From NCBI GenBank assembly GCA_018806985.1, contig JADANN010000302.1, positions 124,001 through 188,000 of the forward strand: a stretch of DNA of 64,000 nt. The letters are read 5' to 3'. Shown one piece after another: positions 1-12,475 of this stretch (positions within the stretch are counted from its first letter, which is position 1; each line of letters starts with the position of its first letter). This DNA comes from Angiostrongylus vasorum (taxonomy: Eukaryota; Nematoda; Chromadorea; Rhabditida; Metastrongylidae). A program made the position numbers and the translations under genes. Under the pieces are notes generated by a model. That model searched no databases, had not been told where the DNA came from, and saw nothing but the letters and a program-made list of their open reading frames with translations.

Positions 1-17
1 TTCGTTCCTAAACCTCA

Positions 18-235
18 GAATCATCAAGCAATCATTATAATGGGCTCAGCAAATTGCTACCATACTTGTATGTGAGGATACGAACACTGACTTGACACTG
101 ATGGGCCGCCACCAGAAATCTTCACAGAGGACACACACACATCACCTTCACCTAAACGCGGCTTGATGAAGTCGATTGCATAGTGTATTCATAAGAAATT
201 GATTAACACTGAACGATTTATCATTTACACCATGC
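18..235 (+). repeat. Diverged SINE-A copy (tRNA-derived family)
   Basis: This stretch retains the middle of the SINE-A consensus seen elsewhere (a caaattgctacca block matching the later caaattggtacca) and its 3' end (tgatgaagtcgattgcat, then a gattaacactgaacg block). The tRNA-like 5' end is not recognisable. Orientation is taken from the order of these blocks. Confidence 0.5.
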
Positions 236-1232
236 ATAATTCAGCGTTGAATTTTGAGATTTTTTCTCGGTACCTCACTTTAGACGCTTAGTGACGATCT
301 CGATCACCTGTTATTAGTTCAGCAACGAAAAAGTCCACTGGTAAGCGTAAACTCTTAATCTGACTGGATCCCAACAGAAATGTCGATGTGGAGAGCAAAG
401 TAAGATGGAGTCATAGAGGTGGTTCCGACATGTATTAGATCTCATTTAGTCAACTATTATTGTATTTGCATAGCTTCTTATCCCGTCACTACTGGAAAGA
501 AACTGCGAAAAAAGGGAAATCGTTTTGCCAAAGCCGTTGACTTGACCTTCTCACTGTACCAGACAATGAAGATACTTGACTGATGAAAACGTAACATGCG
601 TATGGATGCACAATTCGTATAAAACCATGGTTTCAGCGTAGTGTATCATCATGTTTACAATAAATGCCAATGAAGCCGAAATAACACTCAGTAAATAATG
701 GGTGAAAGGCCAGAATTGCAAATAAATCGGAAGAAAAGAGTTCGTAAAGAATACCGGTAGGATAAGAAACGGATGACTCTCCAATCCTATGCCTTACGCT
801 AATTTTCGCCTAGAGATTTAATAAATGTTGGTCACAATTAGAAAGAGATGATCAACAGCAGACGGGAAGCAGTGGACGTCTTCAAGATTCTCGAAATCAT
901 TTCATTCGAAGAGGCCGCTGACGATCTGACAGGCATGGATATTTGCGCTCGTCTGCTTAGCGTAGTAGCTCTTATGGTAGGACTGATAGTATGTATGAGA
1001 CAAAGAGATGAGCAATTACTATGCCAAAGACTGCACACCTTCGAAGCACCACTGAACGCCTGAATGACATCAATCGTCATACGGAGCACAAAGGAACACC
1101 GATCTTTTAACTTACGGGCTTGTCACCCAGATTTAGTTGAGTACAAATAATCGATTCTTAAACAAGTCTGTCTTGTAAGGAGAATAGTGCAGTATATGAA
1201 AGGTGATTAACCGGAATAGCTAACGAGATTAC
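236..1232. other. Non-coding stretch with no assignable gene
   Basis: About 1 kb without a convincing gene. An open frame at 848-1063 (+) reads codon-like and is followed by a possible GT donor near 981, so it could be an exon upstream of the receptor-like exon at 1233-1390. No family is recognised and the opposite strand is open as well, so I do not call it. Confidence 0.4.
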
Positions 1233-1390
1233 AAGTGGATGCAAGCATTGCAAAGCTATGGAGGCAACGAAAGTGTACCGAGCCTTGGGCAACAGCAATG
1301 GACGGAATGCATCGACATCGGCGGCGAAACCGACTTTATCGTCAAGCTGGCTGGCTTTTCTCGATTGTCATCAAAAGATAGATCGGCAAT
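1233..1390 (+). CDS. Possible nuclear hormone receptor ligand-binding-domain exon
   Basis: The plus-strand frame reads a tryptophan-containing helix (QQQWTECIDIGG) followed by FIVKLAGFSRLSSKDRSA. This resembles helices 3-4 of nuclear receptor ligand-binding domains, where the usual pattern is F-V-x-F-A-K-x-I-P-G-F-x-x-L-x-x-x-D-Q. A stop lies just upstream at 1221-1223, so the exon must start after an acceptor close to 1233-1236. It ends at a GTAAAC donor at 1391, phase 2. The usual glutamine after the aspartate is arginine here. No other exon of a receptor could be placed, so this may be a relic exon or part of a gene extending left of the window. The family call rests on pattern similarity only. 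Confidence 0.35.
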
Positions 1391-4300
1391 GTAAACTCTA
1401 CTAGTTTCAACACTGATCCTTGTCGTGATCCTGGTCACGTTACTGTCATGCTTTCACCACTTGAAATTGTTCTCGCCTTTAGTTCGCTTACAAAGATGGA
1501 GATAAAAAAACTTGAGAGGAAAAAGAAAGGAAATCAGATAAAATAAATGGAAGAGTCGAGATCGAAGGCTAATTTTTAAAACGAACTGTTCAGTGCTGAA
1601 TGGCAAAGTGAACGATAATGAAGAGGTATGGTGCACAGGAAAGAAGCGCTCACCGAAACGAGTACCCTATTAGCACTATAATGAAACAAATCCTTCTCTT
1701 CTTTTTACCACTACCATAAGTTATATGTTTTTGAACACGAAATACAGTAACGTAATCCCAAGCTGATTCATGAGCTAGCGATTTCTGTTTCAGTAAAATG
1801 AATAAAGCGAAGCCAACCAGCAATAAAATAGTGTTCGCGCACAACCACAGTATAAAACTATTTTATTCCATTTTATCTAAAGAAGTATAAGATGTTCGAC
1901 GTTGACCAACCTGTTAAGGATGCACCATGTATTCCAATCGACTCGTAGTGTTGCAGAGGTTACTGTATGCGTATTTATAGTACACAGTTACTTGATGGGT
2001 CTACCGATGTATCAAGTCACTGTATTAAGGCATTTTTTTCCCGAGAAGTCTACAATCAATTTGCCAACACCGAAAAGATGGAGCGCTTGGTTAGCCTTGG
2101 CGTAGGATCCTGCCGACGATCACGTATGCATCGCGAACACACCTAAGCACTACGTTACATGCGTCCGCACAGTTTTTTAAACACTAGAAGTTGATTTGAA
2201 GTGCAGCAAAAAAACTGAAATTACAAAAAAGCATGGGTATGGATGAAACCACGTCGACTTATCTATGGCGTCAAATGTTCGTCATTAGCAGTTCACTTGC
2301 TAGGATAAGCAGAACCGTGAAATCATGACATCGGCTGTTCAGAAAGGCGACTACATTCATCTTGAGAGGCGTTACGAGAAAAATATGATTTTATCACAAT
2401 AAACTATCTAGGTCTTATATATCGTACGAAACTCCTTTGTGTGACCTTTATGAAGTAAAATATATAACAAGGTACGTGGAGAAAATTCTTAAACAAAAAT
2501 GTATTAGATTTAAAAAATGATAGTGTAATACAGTATAAGGACTTCGAACGACCATCGAATGACTGTTTATTGTGTAAATTTTTACCACAGTTTAAAAATT
2601 AACAAATATGGAACATAATGGCCAGATAGAACTGCTAAGAAGCGTTACCAACTGCTATAAAATCGAAAACTCTTTCTACAATCCTTCTTTTCTGCATCAT
2701 TAACTACAGAGTCAGCTTAAGACTTTAGGTGACGAAAAACGCGAACTGAAAAAAGAAAACCCCGATAGCCGGCCATATGGCTTACTTCATGGACCGGAAA
2801 CTTGGCAATAACTGTGTCTTGTACTGGGGAACTCCTCACGAACATCGGACGAACTGCTCGTCGACTTCTGCTGGCCGCCTCGACCACTTCGACCACTGGG
2901 ACGCTCCGCCTTGTCCCGTCAGGTTTTCAGCGATGACGAGTCAGCTATTCGCGTAACGACACCTTAAGGAAGAACCGTTACCTTTTTAATTTTACAAACA
3001 AAAAATCATCAGAAGCTGAAACGCGTCAAGAAAGAAAAACACTAGTCCAACGGAAGGTATAGCTAAATGAAGGGCTATAGGATTAAATACGTTGATTGAC
3101 GACGACAATGATATTTAGAGAGGACGACGAAATCTCACTTCATAGCCACTTATCAGGATAATGTAGAAATAAGGGCCGTCTTTGTCGTTATAAAATTTGT
3201 AGGAGATTTCGTAATAAGTGGTTACTGTATGTAATATTGATACGTGTCATTTTAAAGCTTATTCCCATCCTTAGCAACATAACGTGTAATACTTTTTTTA
3301 ATACTTAATTTAGAAATGATTTTAAACTGGTTGAAACGATTCTCTTAAGTCATGAAAATCATTTTGCTATGAGTTGGAACTTGGACATAAATCAGCGGTT
3401 GCTATTCGAAAAGTCAGCAAACATAGGCCAGAGGAAGGCTTTCGAACCCGCAATGCAGAGATAGCTTTTAAGATTTCGCACCGGAGATATGAGTTTTCAT
3501 GATGGAAAAGGCCAAGTGCGCGCATCAGCAATTGCCAACGACTGTCTGTCTCAAAACGATAATCGAAGTTGTTTCTTCAAGAACTAATTGAAGGTTTGTA
3601 TAAAAAACCAAAAAAATCACGACTCAACATTCGTTTGCAATTTGGAATGCATTAGAAAGATTGAAAAGCTCAATAGGTGGTTGCCGCGTGAATGAATGGC
3701 ATCGAGATCGTCGTCGCGACGAACTCTGAGAGAACCCTGAACGAGGAAACCCTGGCTTATAAACCACACGCACTCATCGGACTACGCCTGGTGACCAATA
3801 ATCACTTTGTTAAGCAACTCGACAATAGTTTTCTGAGAAAGCCCTCAACAACTAAACCGCTGCAAAAATTGCCTTTCATGAATCGTCACTTCCAGGACTT
3901 CTGAATTTTAGCTCACTGAATGAATAAACTTATTTCACGTCGGCAAGAATGTGTACACTCTATTGTAGCACTTATTCTACGAGCTTGTTACAAAAACTCC
4001 TCATTGCGACTAACGTACCGGCGCCTTTGCCCTTGTCAGAGCAGCAATGATTCGAATTTTATTTCGGATCTTCATGCGATGTTTACTCCACTGGATTCGA
4101 TTCGACGCGGCAAGTTTGGACACCAACATCGCAAGGAGCATCTGTTGTGGACATTCGCCTCGAATCAGTGCTGCGCGACGAAGACGATGGCGTCGAAATG
4201 TTGGCCATAAAAAAGCGTTTCTGGTGAGAACCATGTGCAAACTCAAGAATAGAGCAAATTACTCCAGGTGTTTAAAAAATAAGCCCTTGTAAACGGTGAA

Positions 4301-4790
4301 AAGTTGAAGGTGCAAGCACATCGATCGCATTGTTTTGCTTAGAAGTATCAAGAAACTCCAGCTTCCATTGCTTGCACTCCCCTCGAATGAGAAACACATG
4401 CATTTTTCTGATGTTGAATGATGAACTTACTTGCCCTCATTTCCGTCAACTATTCGAGGCATAAAATACGTGATCCTTTTTGCTATGCTGCATTTTCCAG
4501 AAGTTTACACGAGGTTGGTAACACTTTTTTCATGGCGAGATCTTCCCTTCGACGACACGTCATCGACTCGTAACAAATAGAGTGGAAGATCGCCGAGAAG
4601 TCTTCACTCAAAACCATTTTTTCTTCACAGAATAAGAAAAAAGCAAGGAATCCTAACAGAAGGCTTCAGTAAAGAACCCTTACAGCTTAATAACAGTATT
4701 TCCACCCAGGCATCTATAAAAAATGCAACTCCCACGATAATCCAAAGATCCAGATGTGATAATAATAATAATAATAGCATTGTAATAGTA
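1391..4790. other. Intergenic stretch with repeat remnants
   Basis: A rearranged SINE-A remnant (minus) lies around 1925-2170, with the caatttgccaacacc and gatggagcgcttggttagcc blocks. 2800-2960 is locally GC-rich with short open frames but no recognisable domain. 3690-4210 contains open frames and ends in a hammerhead-like remnant (gacgaagacgatggcgtcg then AAATGTTGGCC) shared with 5551-5590. A short (AAT)n run occurs at 4757-4778. I see no supported gene. Confidence 0.4.
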
Positions 4791-4799
4791 AAGCAAATA

Positions 4800-5088
4800 C
4801 TGCTATAAGGATACAGGGTAAAGGGTCCGGTGTTTATGAATCCTTGAGGGATGCTTCATGCACTCGATTTCGTCAAGTATGGTTAGAGGCGATTGAATGC
4901 ATATCTTCCTTGTTGAATAACTTGCAGTGGCCTACCGGTGTAACGAGTAAATGCTGCTATCTTGCCAGACAGGTCTAGTACCTAGTGTATTGATGGAAGG
5001 CTTGATGAGCTCACGGCACGTGATCGAACCAAAGACCACGCGTATTGCAAGGCACTTCTGACCACTGCTCCACACACACTCCTCAGAA
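4800..5088 (-). repeat. SINE-A copy
   Basis: A diverged full-length copy in reverse orientation. The plus strand shows the 3' tail (ggataca...ggtgtttatgaatcc) first and the tRNA-like head last, ending with the complement of the A box (gaccactgctccacacac). The B-box complement (cacgtgatcgaacc) is recognisable. Confidence 0.7.
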
Positions 5089-8000
5089 AAACCGATATAG
5101 CTAAAATGGAAACATTTATACTAGAAAGTTTAAAATGTTAACAGGATAAAAATAGTATACAAGAAAATAATTGGCGTTGCAACTCTAAATTATAAAGGAC
5201 AATAATAAATGAAAATCTTAACTATTGAGTTTTATTCTTAAAATTTTTTCTCAATTCCCATCTAAATTCCAGAAGTCTAATAAAAGCCGATTTTTACTTT
5301 TCATCGATTTGTAGGATATTGATATTGATTGCTACGTTACGTGCCAGCAAATGAAGTTCCGACTGCTACAAGACGTATTGCCTGCTCCCCAGAAAAAGAA
5401 ATAGATCATATTGCACGAAGGAATCGATCAACATTCGTCCTGTATAAAAGCCCACCGATGAATGAAGTTCCCCATTCGAGTGATTCTCCCACCACTGGAT
5501 TCAACTGGATCCGAGAATGACCAGCTGTGGACCATCGACTCAGATCAACGCGGCTCCGAGGAAAGCGAAGACGCCGAAACATTGGCCGAATAAGAATTTT
5601 TTGTAACAACTTAGTGTCAGCTCAGTAATATAGAAAATTATTCGAAATGAAGATATTAATACCAAACGCAATGACAAGAACAACAACGACGAAGCTGTTA
5701 AATTATCGCTGGCGTTCCTGAAAAGTCCTAGTGGCAAAGCAAACTAGGACTTCTTTTTCTTTACCGTTCCAACGCTTTGTAACCGCATATGGTGAAGATC
5801 TGTTAAAGATTTAGTACGGCTATCTTAGAATTTCAGGAAAAAGCCGCGTTCATTCCGCCTTTAAGTCAGTAATAAGAAGAAAAAAGGTCCTCAAGCCGCA
5901 GCCGACCTAATACACGAACTCGACCGTTAATGTCCTTGTTGGGATAGGAAACGAAGCAAATAAGTGCTAGGACCTGGAAACGTAAAAACTGGTCATCCAA
6001 AGCATCAGTAATACTTACATTACAAAACCATACATTACTCACAAGGTATAGGTAGCTCAGTTGTAGTGGTCGTTCATCACGAGTACGGTGATATTTTGAC
6101 CTCGTTCTGAGCACACCAAGCATCTCATCTCTTATGTGTCGGAGAATTCGTAAGAAACAAGTCTGGGAACAGCCCACTCCTTGCAGTCCATGTGGGAACG
6201 CTCTAACTTGACTCTTCCAGGACTCTACGGTGAGTCGACATGACCAACATTTAACGACATTAATAAAGAGGACGAGAATCCTCAAGCAGCAGCCGATCCC
6301 ACATTCGAAAAGCTGAAATACCTTCGTGGCTAATGGATGCGAGGAAACGAATCAAATGTAAGGGTTGTTGGAATCTGCACACTATATGTGAAGACGGCCC
6401 ATGTAATGCAAAAGTACGAAAAACATTACTTATTTAGGTATTTCGATTCAACTTCACTTATCGTTCGCTCTTGAGCTTTTCTTCCATATCTTTCCCAGAA
6501 TCAGTTCGCATTCGTATTTACTTTACCATCGTCGTCCACAGAGGTGGTTAAGTGAGCGTGGGGGTTCAATGGTTCGATTGCAACTTATGTAACGTTGGCT
6601 CTAGTCCTTAAAGACCTGATAAGTGCTGATCGAGCGTGCTTTTCCCTTAATCTCGAAATACCTGGGCTGGGACGTTGCGAGTTAGCTATCACAGTCATTT
6701 CGTGGTCTTTCTACATCGTGTGAAGTTGGCTCCATCGCGTGCAGACAACGCAAGCACAACGAGTACGCCTGCGTCGGCACTGTATCCCGAAAACTGCCCA
6801 GCGATCGTCCGAGGAGGATGTAACAAGCCGGATCCAAAATCAGGATTGGCCCTTATTGGTTTTTTAATAGTAATAAAAGAACGTCCTTCGATAATAGTGG
6901 TCGACTGAACAACGCAAGATCGCTCGGGATGATTCCTACTACAATAGCCTGTCATACTACAAGAGTGATGAACATGTTCGAAAACGACCTCATGAAAGAA
7001 AAGAAAATGCCTACATGCCTCATAACGACGTCATTATGACTATTATTACGCGTCGTAATCCCGTCATCGTTAGAAGCGAAAAGAGGCCGTCAAGAAACGA
7101 ACTGACCGACCATTTTTAAGCGAATCGCATAGTAGCCAACCAATCTGCAATCCGTGCTGACAACCGGCCATGAAAGGGACTATATGAAATAAATTAGGCA
7201 AAACATGATCTACGAATGTGGCTTGAGCGAGCTCATCATTATAGAGTGTTCTACAACAGCCCCACTTATGGCAACAATTACGTCTCCATCCCGAATTGAA
7301 TGACCGTTTCACTACTACTACATTTCATAGACATGAAATCACCGTCGATAGTATGGGCTTTACTTCTTTAACTGCCAAAAGCTATCATTTGAAATAAGGC
7401 AAGCGTTCTGCACACTATAAACCGAATCCAACGGAGTCGACCAAAAGATCGTTGAAAACTGAGGGAATTACTACGGTATGGTGAATCAAAAAAAAATTCG
7501 ATCCTCAGCCTACCTTCTTCCCTTTGGTTGTTTATAACCTCAACCAAGAAACATTGATAAGATCGACACAGATTTCTCGAAAAAAAGAATATGCACAATG
7601 CCTAAGAAGATAGAACAAACATTGTGAAGAGAAATACTGGATTGGATTTCTAGTAATGAGCACGGCTCAATTAAGCAAACAATAAGCTCAATAAGCTCTA
7701 CGGCTACGTAATTCCCCATTAGCCGCGCAACCGACACTACAGGTCGTGGCCACAGCCCAACATGGAACAAGGGGAAGTTTGTCGCCTTGCGACTGCGACT
7801 TGTCTATGACGGCAGTGATCCTTAGGCGCAGCGTCGGCAAAGCTTAGAAGACCGACCGATCGAGGATGATGCAAAATCCAGTGCTCCACATTCCATAAAC
7901 CTAATGAGAGAACATACGTGTTCTTTTGCTGGTTTACAAATCCTCACATAATAGTGACCTAGTGGTCAAATTCGGGCATTCCCTTAATCCCGAACAATAC

Positions 8001-8373
8001 GACACCAACACTACCTTCAATGATAGAGCGAAATCTACGAATGCAATCTACTTTGTCTGACCAATTTAGTGACAACAATGCTTAGAATTGTTAATAGTAG
8101 TTTCTGACAACGTGCAGAAGTGTTGGACTACAACACTATTTGGATTGGTCGCAAGATACTAAATTTATTAGTTTCTCATAAGAATGGACTAGGTTTATCA
8201 CATTCGTCAAGAACTAGAAGCTAACCCTCAAAAACTACTTGGATTTACAACTTCATAAAATATTAGTTGGGATTACAACTCCACACAGTGCAATCATAAT
8301 CGTGGTCGGTGAACTAGGAGGTAGACGAGGAAACTGCAGCTTAGTTATACGACACCATTTTGAACAGCCCTTG
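5089..8373. other. Intergenic stretch, 3' flank of pdha-1, with repeat fragments
   Basis: It contains a hammerhead-like motif at 5551-5586 (gctccgaggaaagcg ... CGCCGAAACATTGG) and SINE-C-like tails at 5860-6345 (ctcaagc.gcagccgacc and ggatgcgaggaaacgaatc). Open frames at 6675-6955 and 7070-7312 lie on both strands and look like chance. No protein domain was recognised. Confidence 0.4.
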
Positions 8374-11300
8374 TTAATTATGTGCTTTCAATATGTCTTC
8401 TGTACGTGAAAACTTCTGCACATGTGTATCGTCAATCGTGACACCACGCACCTGCAAAAAAAAGCTATTAAGGGCCTAAAATACGAGAAAAAATATCTAT
8501 CAATGTCGTGATAAGCCTTACTAATTGATGGGAAGTGTTATGATAAATATCTGCAAAGGCAGCCTCTTTCGGCAAAAGACCAGCTGTGTCTGCTATGTGC
8601 ACGGCTTCATCAACTTCTTTTCGCACATCCTGAAAATCAAATGGTTTCGTTTAGATCTCGGCTGTGTTAAAACACTACCACAATCGTATCCTACCTTATC
8701 AATAGCTTTCAGATCTTCTTCAGTGACCAACCCAGAACTAATAATGCGATCTTTGAAACCTGTAACAGGATCGCGAGTTTTTCGAACCTCCTGAATTTCC
8801 TCCCGAGTACGATAGCTGCAATAAATGCCGATTCACAATTTCGAAACCTCCATTTTCAAATAATCTATGCAGCCTAAATCGTAGTAAACACCATGAACCT
8901 GGTTCCTGGATCAGACATTGAGTGTCCGTGATATCTGTAAGTTGCTAGTTCCAACATAAGAGGTCCTTTTCCAGCGTTACAATATTCTTTGGCCCAGCGG
9001 ACTGCCTCACGCACTGCCAGTACATCCATTCCATCAACCCAGATTCCTGGCACGTAATCACCTCTAGAAAAAATGTGCAGTACAGAAGTTAGCAAACAAT
9101 GAAAACCACCTTATAAAAAACAAAAACTAAGTTTGCGCAATATTAAATCGTAAATTCTTTGCAAAACCCTCCAAAAAGAAAACAGGTGTTTCACACTCCA
9201 CAGGTAAATTAATTCTCCTATTTAAATGATTATCACGATGTGGAATGAATGGTCGCACAAAGGCATTGCGTTCTCCAACTTCAGAACTCCTCATGGCCCT
9301 CAAAGTTTCAAAAACGCCCCACACAAAGCAGTTAAGTTTGTTTTCTTTTTAGCTGAACAAGTTCGGTAAGATTATGTCAAATTCCTTCTACTCTACCATG
9401 CAGTTCTTTACACCTACAATTTTTTTACCCAGATAAACAATATTAACAGGAAATGCCTTGCGGTGTATGAAAAAAAACGTGCCAGAAAAATCAATAACAA
9501 AAAATGACAGAGAATGGGTGACAAATAACCTCGAGTAATAATCAGTTGATGCCGACGACCTCTCAGCTGTCGTCCCCATACCAAAACCGTTGTTCTCGCA
9601 AACATAAATCACTGGAAGATTCCAGAGGTATGCCATATTTGCTGCTTCAAAAAGCTGACCCTGGTTAGCAGCGCCATCACCATAGAGAGTGAGGCAGACA
9701 TTCTTCTGCTTTCTGTACTTCATGGCAAATGCGATTCCTGTTCCAAGAGTCTGCTGAGCACCCACAATTCCATTACCTCCATAAAAGTCCTTCTGGTACA
9801 TATGCATGGACCCGCCCTTACCGTGTACATTACCAGTGATTCGTCCTGAACACTAAGAAAGTCCAATCTCAGAAAATTTTAAGAAAATGATACCATTAGA
9901 TAGAAATACTTAGAAAATGCCACCATAGTTTCCCACAAACATGCTACAAACATCGTTGGCCAGATAAACAGTTTTACTGGCGCGAATTCGTGGACAGTAG
10001 TCGCCGATCGAAATGGCCGTTTGGTAAACCTTTTTTCTATTGGTTTTGTGATCAAAACAAACTTGAGCAGGATATATTTCGCCCGTTCAAGGTCGCATCT
10101 CATCGAATGTGTTTCGCTAAAAATATTTTCTACCCTTTTATAGGTGACACACTTTCCTGGAACTTTTTTTGGCATTTTCGTGTAATAGCCCCATCTCCAA
10201 GGTGGAAGAAAAAAAAACAAGTTACTTGACAATAAGTAAACATTCTAGTAATGCACAGTTACGCAAAGGAACAAAAATCCGTGGTTAAACAAAAGTACGA
10301 AGTTGTAAGCAGGATTTAGTACGTTGCTTGGCAGCTATGATGTAGTATGTAGTAAAACAGAACCAAGGGGCAGACTTTAGTCAGGCTGACCTCAGGACTC
10401 TGGGGAAACACAGTGGCTAGACCAGCAAAACTCCGAAAAATAGAGATTATGCTGGGGCCCAAACAACCAGTGAGGACGGCCCATCCAAGTGTCCAGATAA
10501 GTATATAAGGAAGTAAGTAAAATAGAACCAAAATTTGAGGATTTTTAAACTTTTGTACAAATTCCTAACGGAAAAACCTGAAAATATTTGCTACAGCCAA
10601 GATATCAACGACCAGCTGTTTCCAAATCAAGAAAGCCGGATGTTCTGATAAAAATCTGCGATCATAACGCCTGAATAAGGTGGTGCGACGTCGATTTTAC
10701 GAACGATATCAAGTTACATTGTCACTCAAAACATGACCATGCAGTCTTTCGTCGTCGAAAGATCCAAATCAAAAACTGCGTTGTACATACGTAACGATAA
10801 GATCTTACTATGGGTGAATAAGCTTCCCCTAAACAGAATAAATGACTCAATTTCATGAAGCTTAAAATACGACTTTTCTAAACTGAAACATACACCCGAG
10901 GAACGAACAGACACTAAAAACACGTACCAGTTAACTCAGACAGGACTTCGGCGACCGAACTACCTTGCAACAAAGTCCATCCATGGCAACGATACGAAGT
11001 GATCACAGCGTCTCCATCCTCCATTGCCGATTTAATACCTACAGCGCAAGCTTCCTGAAAAAAAAAAGTTCTTCTTAAAAGATTTGGTATTGCGTATATA
11101 AACACTCTAACAAAGCGACAAAACACTAACAAGGAGCGATATATAAAGCTAGTAAAGAAGAATAAAGATCAAAACCCTCATCGGTTTCCCGTCTTATGAT
11201 GGCTGATATTCATCGATATAATGGTCCGGTGTACAGCTGAAACCAAATCCTCAGTAAAGCAACGTAAGCTGAGAAGGATTTCAACATTCTCGCCCGGCAA

Positions 11301-12475
11301 GCCAATGCAATGATGGATCAATGCCAGCAATCGTCAATGTTTTGGAACAGAACTACTCGAGCGATGGCAAACCATACCCTGATCCACATAAGCTGACAAC
11401 CGCTTGGCACAAACTTATTGAGAATCTAAAGAAAAAACCTTGCCAAGGCAAGAACATACCACCTGTATGAAACACGTACTGGTTCCCGATCGACTCATCA
11501 TGAAGATAAGCCAATGAGGTCAACTTTAGACAGAAAACCAAAATGAAAGTATAAAACATGATTTCACTTGTCCAGAGTATAGGTGGCAGAAACCGCGGAC
11601 TTTCTTCTCCTTGTAGAGATTCCCAGCTGCTGACTCCATACGACGAATAAGCTAAATACAAGTTCAACAGAACAATAAATATGATCAAGTATAAAAATAC
11701 GTTTAGTAATCAATTATTTACCTGCATCTTCCTATAGTAAATCAGAGCATCTTCACGATTTAAGGAAACGGTCGTATTTGGTCCTTCGTCGAGTTTATGC
11801 AGTTTATAACCCTACAAATTGTGATGAATATGAACTGAGTCAAAAAAAAATTTTGTTATATATTTTTTAAGGACACGCCCCCCATGTGTTGTTGTAATGT
11901 TGCGACAGCGAATACAGAACTCAGTTTGAAACGCCGATTACCACACCACAGGGGGCGAGTGTAGCGCAGTGGTCGGAGGCACCACGCAATACGCATAGGA
12001 TCGATCCCCGCGTCTTAGGCTCACCAAGCCTTTCATTCCGACGGGGTCGGCAAACTGGTGCCAGATTTGTCTGGGAGGCTAGCAGCACTGGTCCTATAAA
12101 TTGGTAAGCCACTGCGAGTCACTGTGTAGACCAGATATGCATTCACTCAACTCTAACGATGCTTAATGAAGTTGAATGCATAGGGCATTCCACAAGGTAG
12201 AGATCAACGCCGAGAGGTCTATTCTTTACGTTACCATACCAGAAAGTATAAAAACAAACTACAAGCTCACTTTTCAAAGCTATATTCATGATGATCATTG
12301 AGAGATAACCATGGTAATATTGCTATGCGTTCGTCTCTAGACGTTCACAAAAAATAACACGGCACTCAAGATCAACAGCTTCCAGAGATCAATATACCTT
12401 CGTATTTAATGTTACATCGGAGCTGTTGTGTCGTCGGAAAGTTATGACGGCAGCGTTCAGGATTGGAACGGGTGC
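8374..12475 (-). CDS. pdha-1: Pyruvate dehydrogenase E1 component subunit alpha, mitochondrial
   Basis: This is the alpha subunit of the thiamine-diphosphate E1 of the mitochondrial pyruvate dehydrogenase complex, which decarboxylates pyruvate and acetylates the E2 lipoyl group. Nine exons join in frame: 12398-12475, 11722-11811, 11568-11651, 10928-11054, 9530-9845, 8899-9063, 8695-8815, 8522-8629 and 8374-8451, giving 388 codons plus TAA (human PDHA1 is 390). Diagnostic segments are [42 protein letters not shown], the ThDP motif GDGAANQGQ...CENN, and the phosphorylation loop [13 protein letters not shown], whose serines are retained across a splice junction. The first recognised exon reads [20 protein letters not shown], fitting the end of a mitochondrial leader. 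The start codon is on an upstream exon that I could not fix. One candidate is an 8-codon exon at 13716-13739 (MMIVRLHF, then GTAATA), which joins in phase. Introns are small except those holding AT-rich sequence and an R3 fragment. Confidence 0.96.
10375..10510 (-). repeat. R3 interspersed repeat fragment in a pdha-1 intron
   Basis: The sequence gactttagtcaggctgacc through gcccatccaagtgtccag matches the complement of the R3 family seen at 26360-26760, 42855-43145 and 44005-44400. It lies in the intron between exons 9530-9845 and 10928-11054 of pdha-1. R3 has no recognised coding capacity. Confidence 0.65.
11946..12235 (+). repeat. SINE-A copy, tRNA-derived, near full length
   Basis: It starts with a tRNA-like A box (gtgtagcgcagtggtcgg) and B box (aggatcgatccccgc), followed by a shared body (tcaccaagcc, ggcaaactggtgccag, gggaggctagcagcactgg) and the tail gatcaacgccgagagg. 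It sits in the pdha-1 intron between 11812 and 12397. Confidence 0.85.

Noticed and set aside
2800..2960. GC-rich patch resembling an exon, with a WSKWS-like peptide on the minus strand
   Set aside because: The pattern is short, lacks the cysteines of a thrombospondin repeat, and no splice partners could be placed.
5866..6285. 139-codon minus-strand open frame
   Set aside because: It runs over SINE-C-like tails, has no domain, and has the composition expected of a chance frame.
9990..10232. Overlapping frames on both strands in a pdha-1 intron
   Set aside because: Symmetrical open frames in AT-rich intron sequence, no similarity to known proteins, and not needed for pdha-1.
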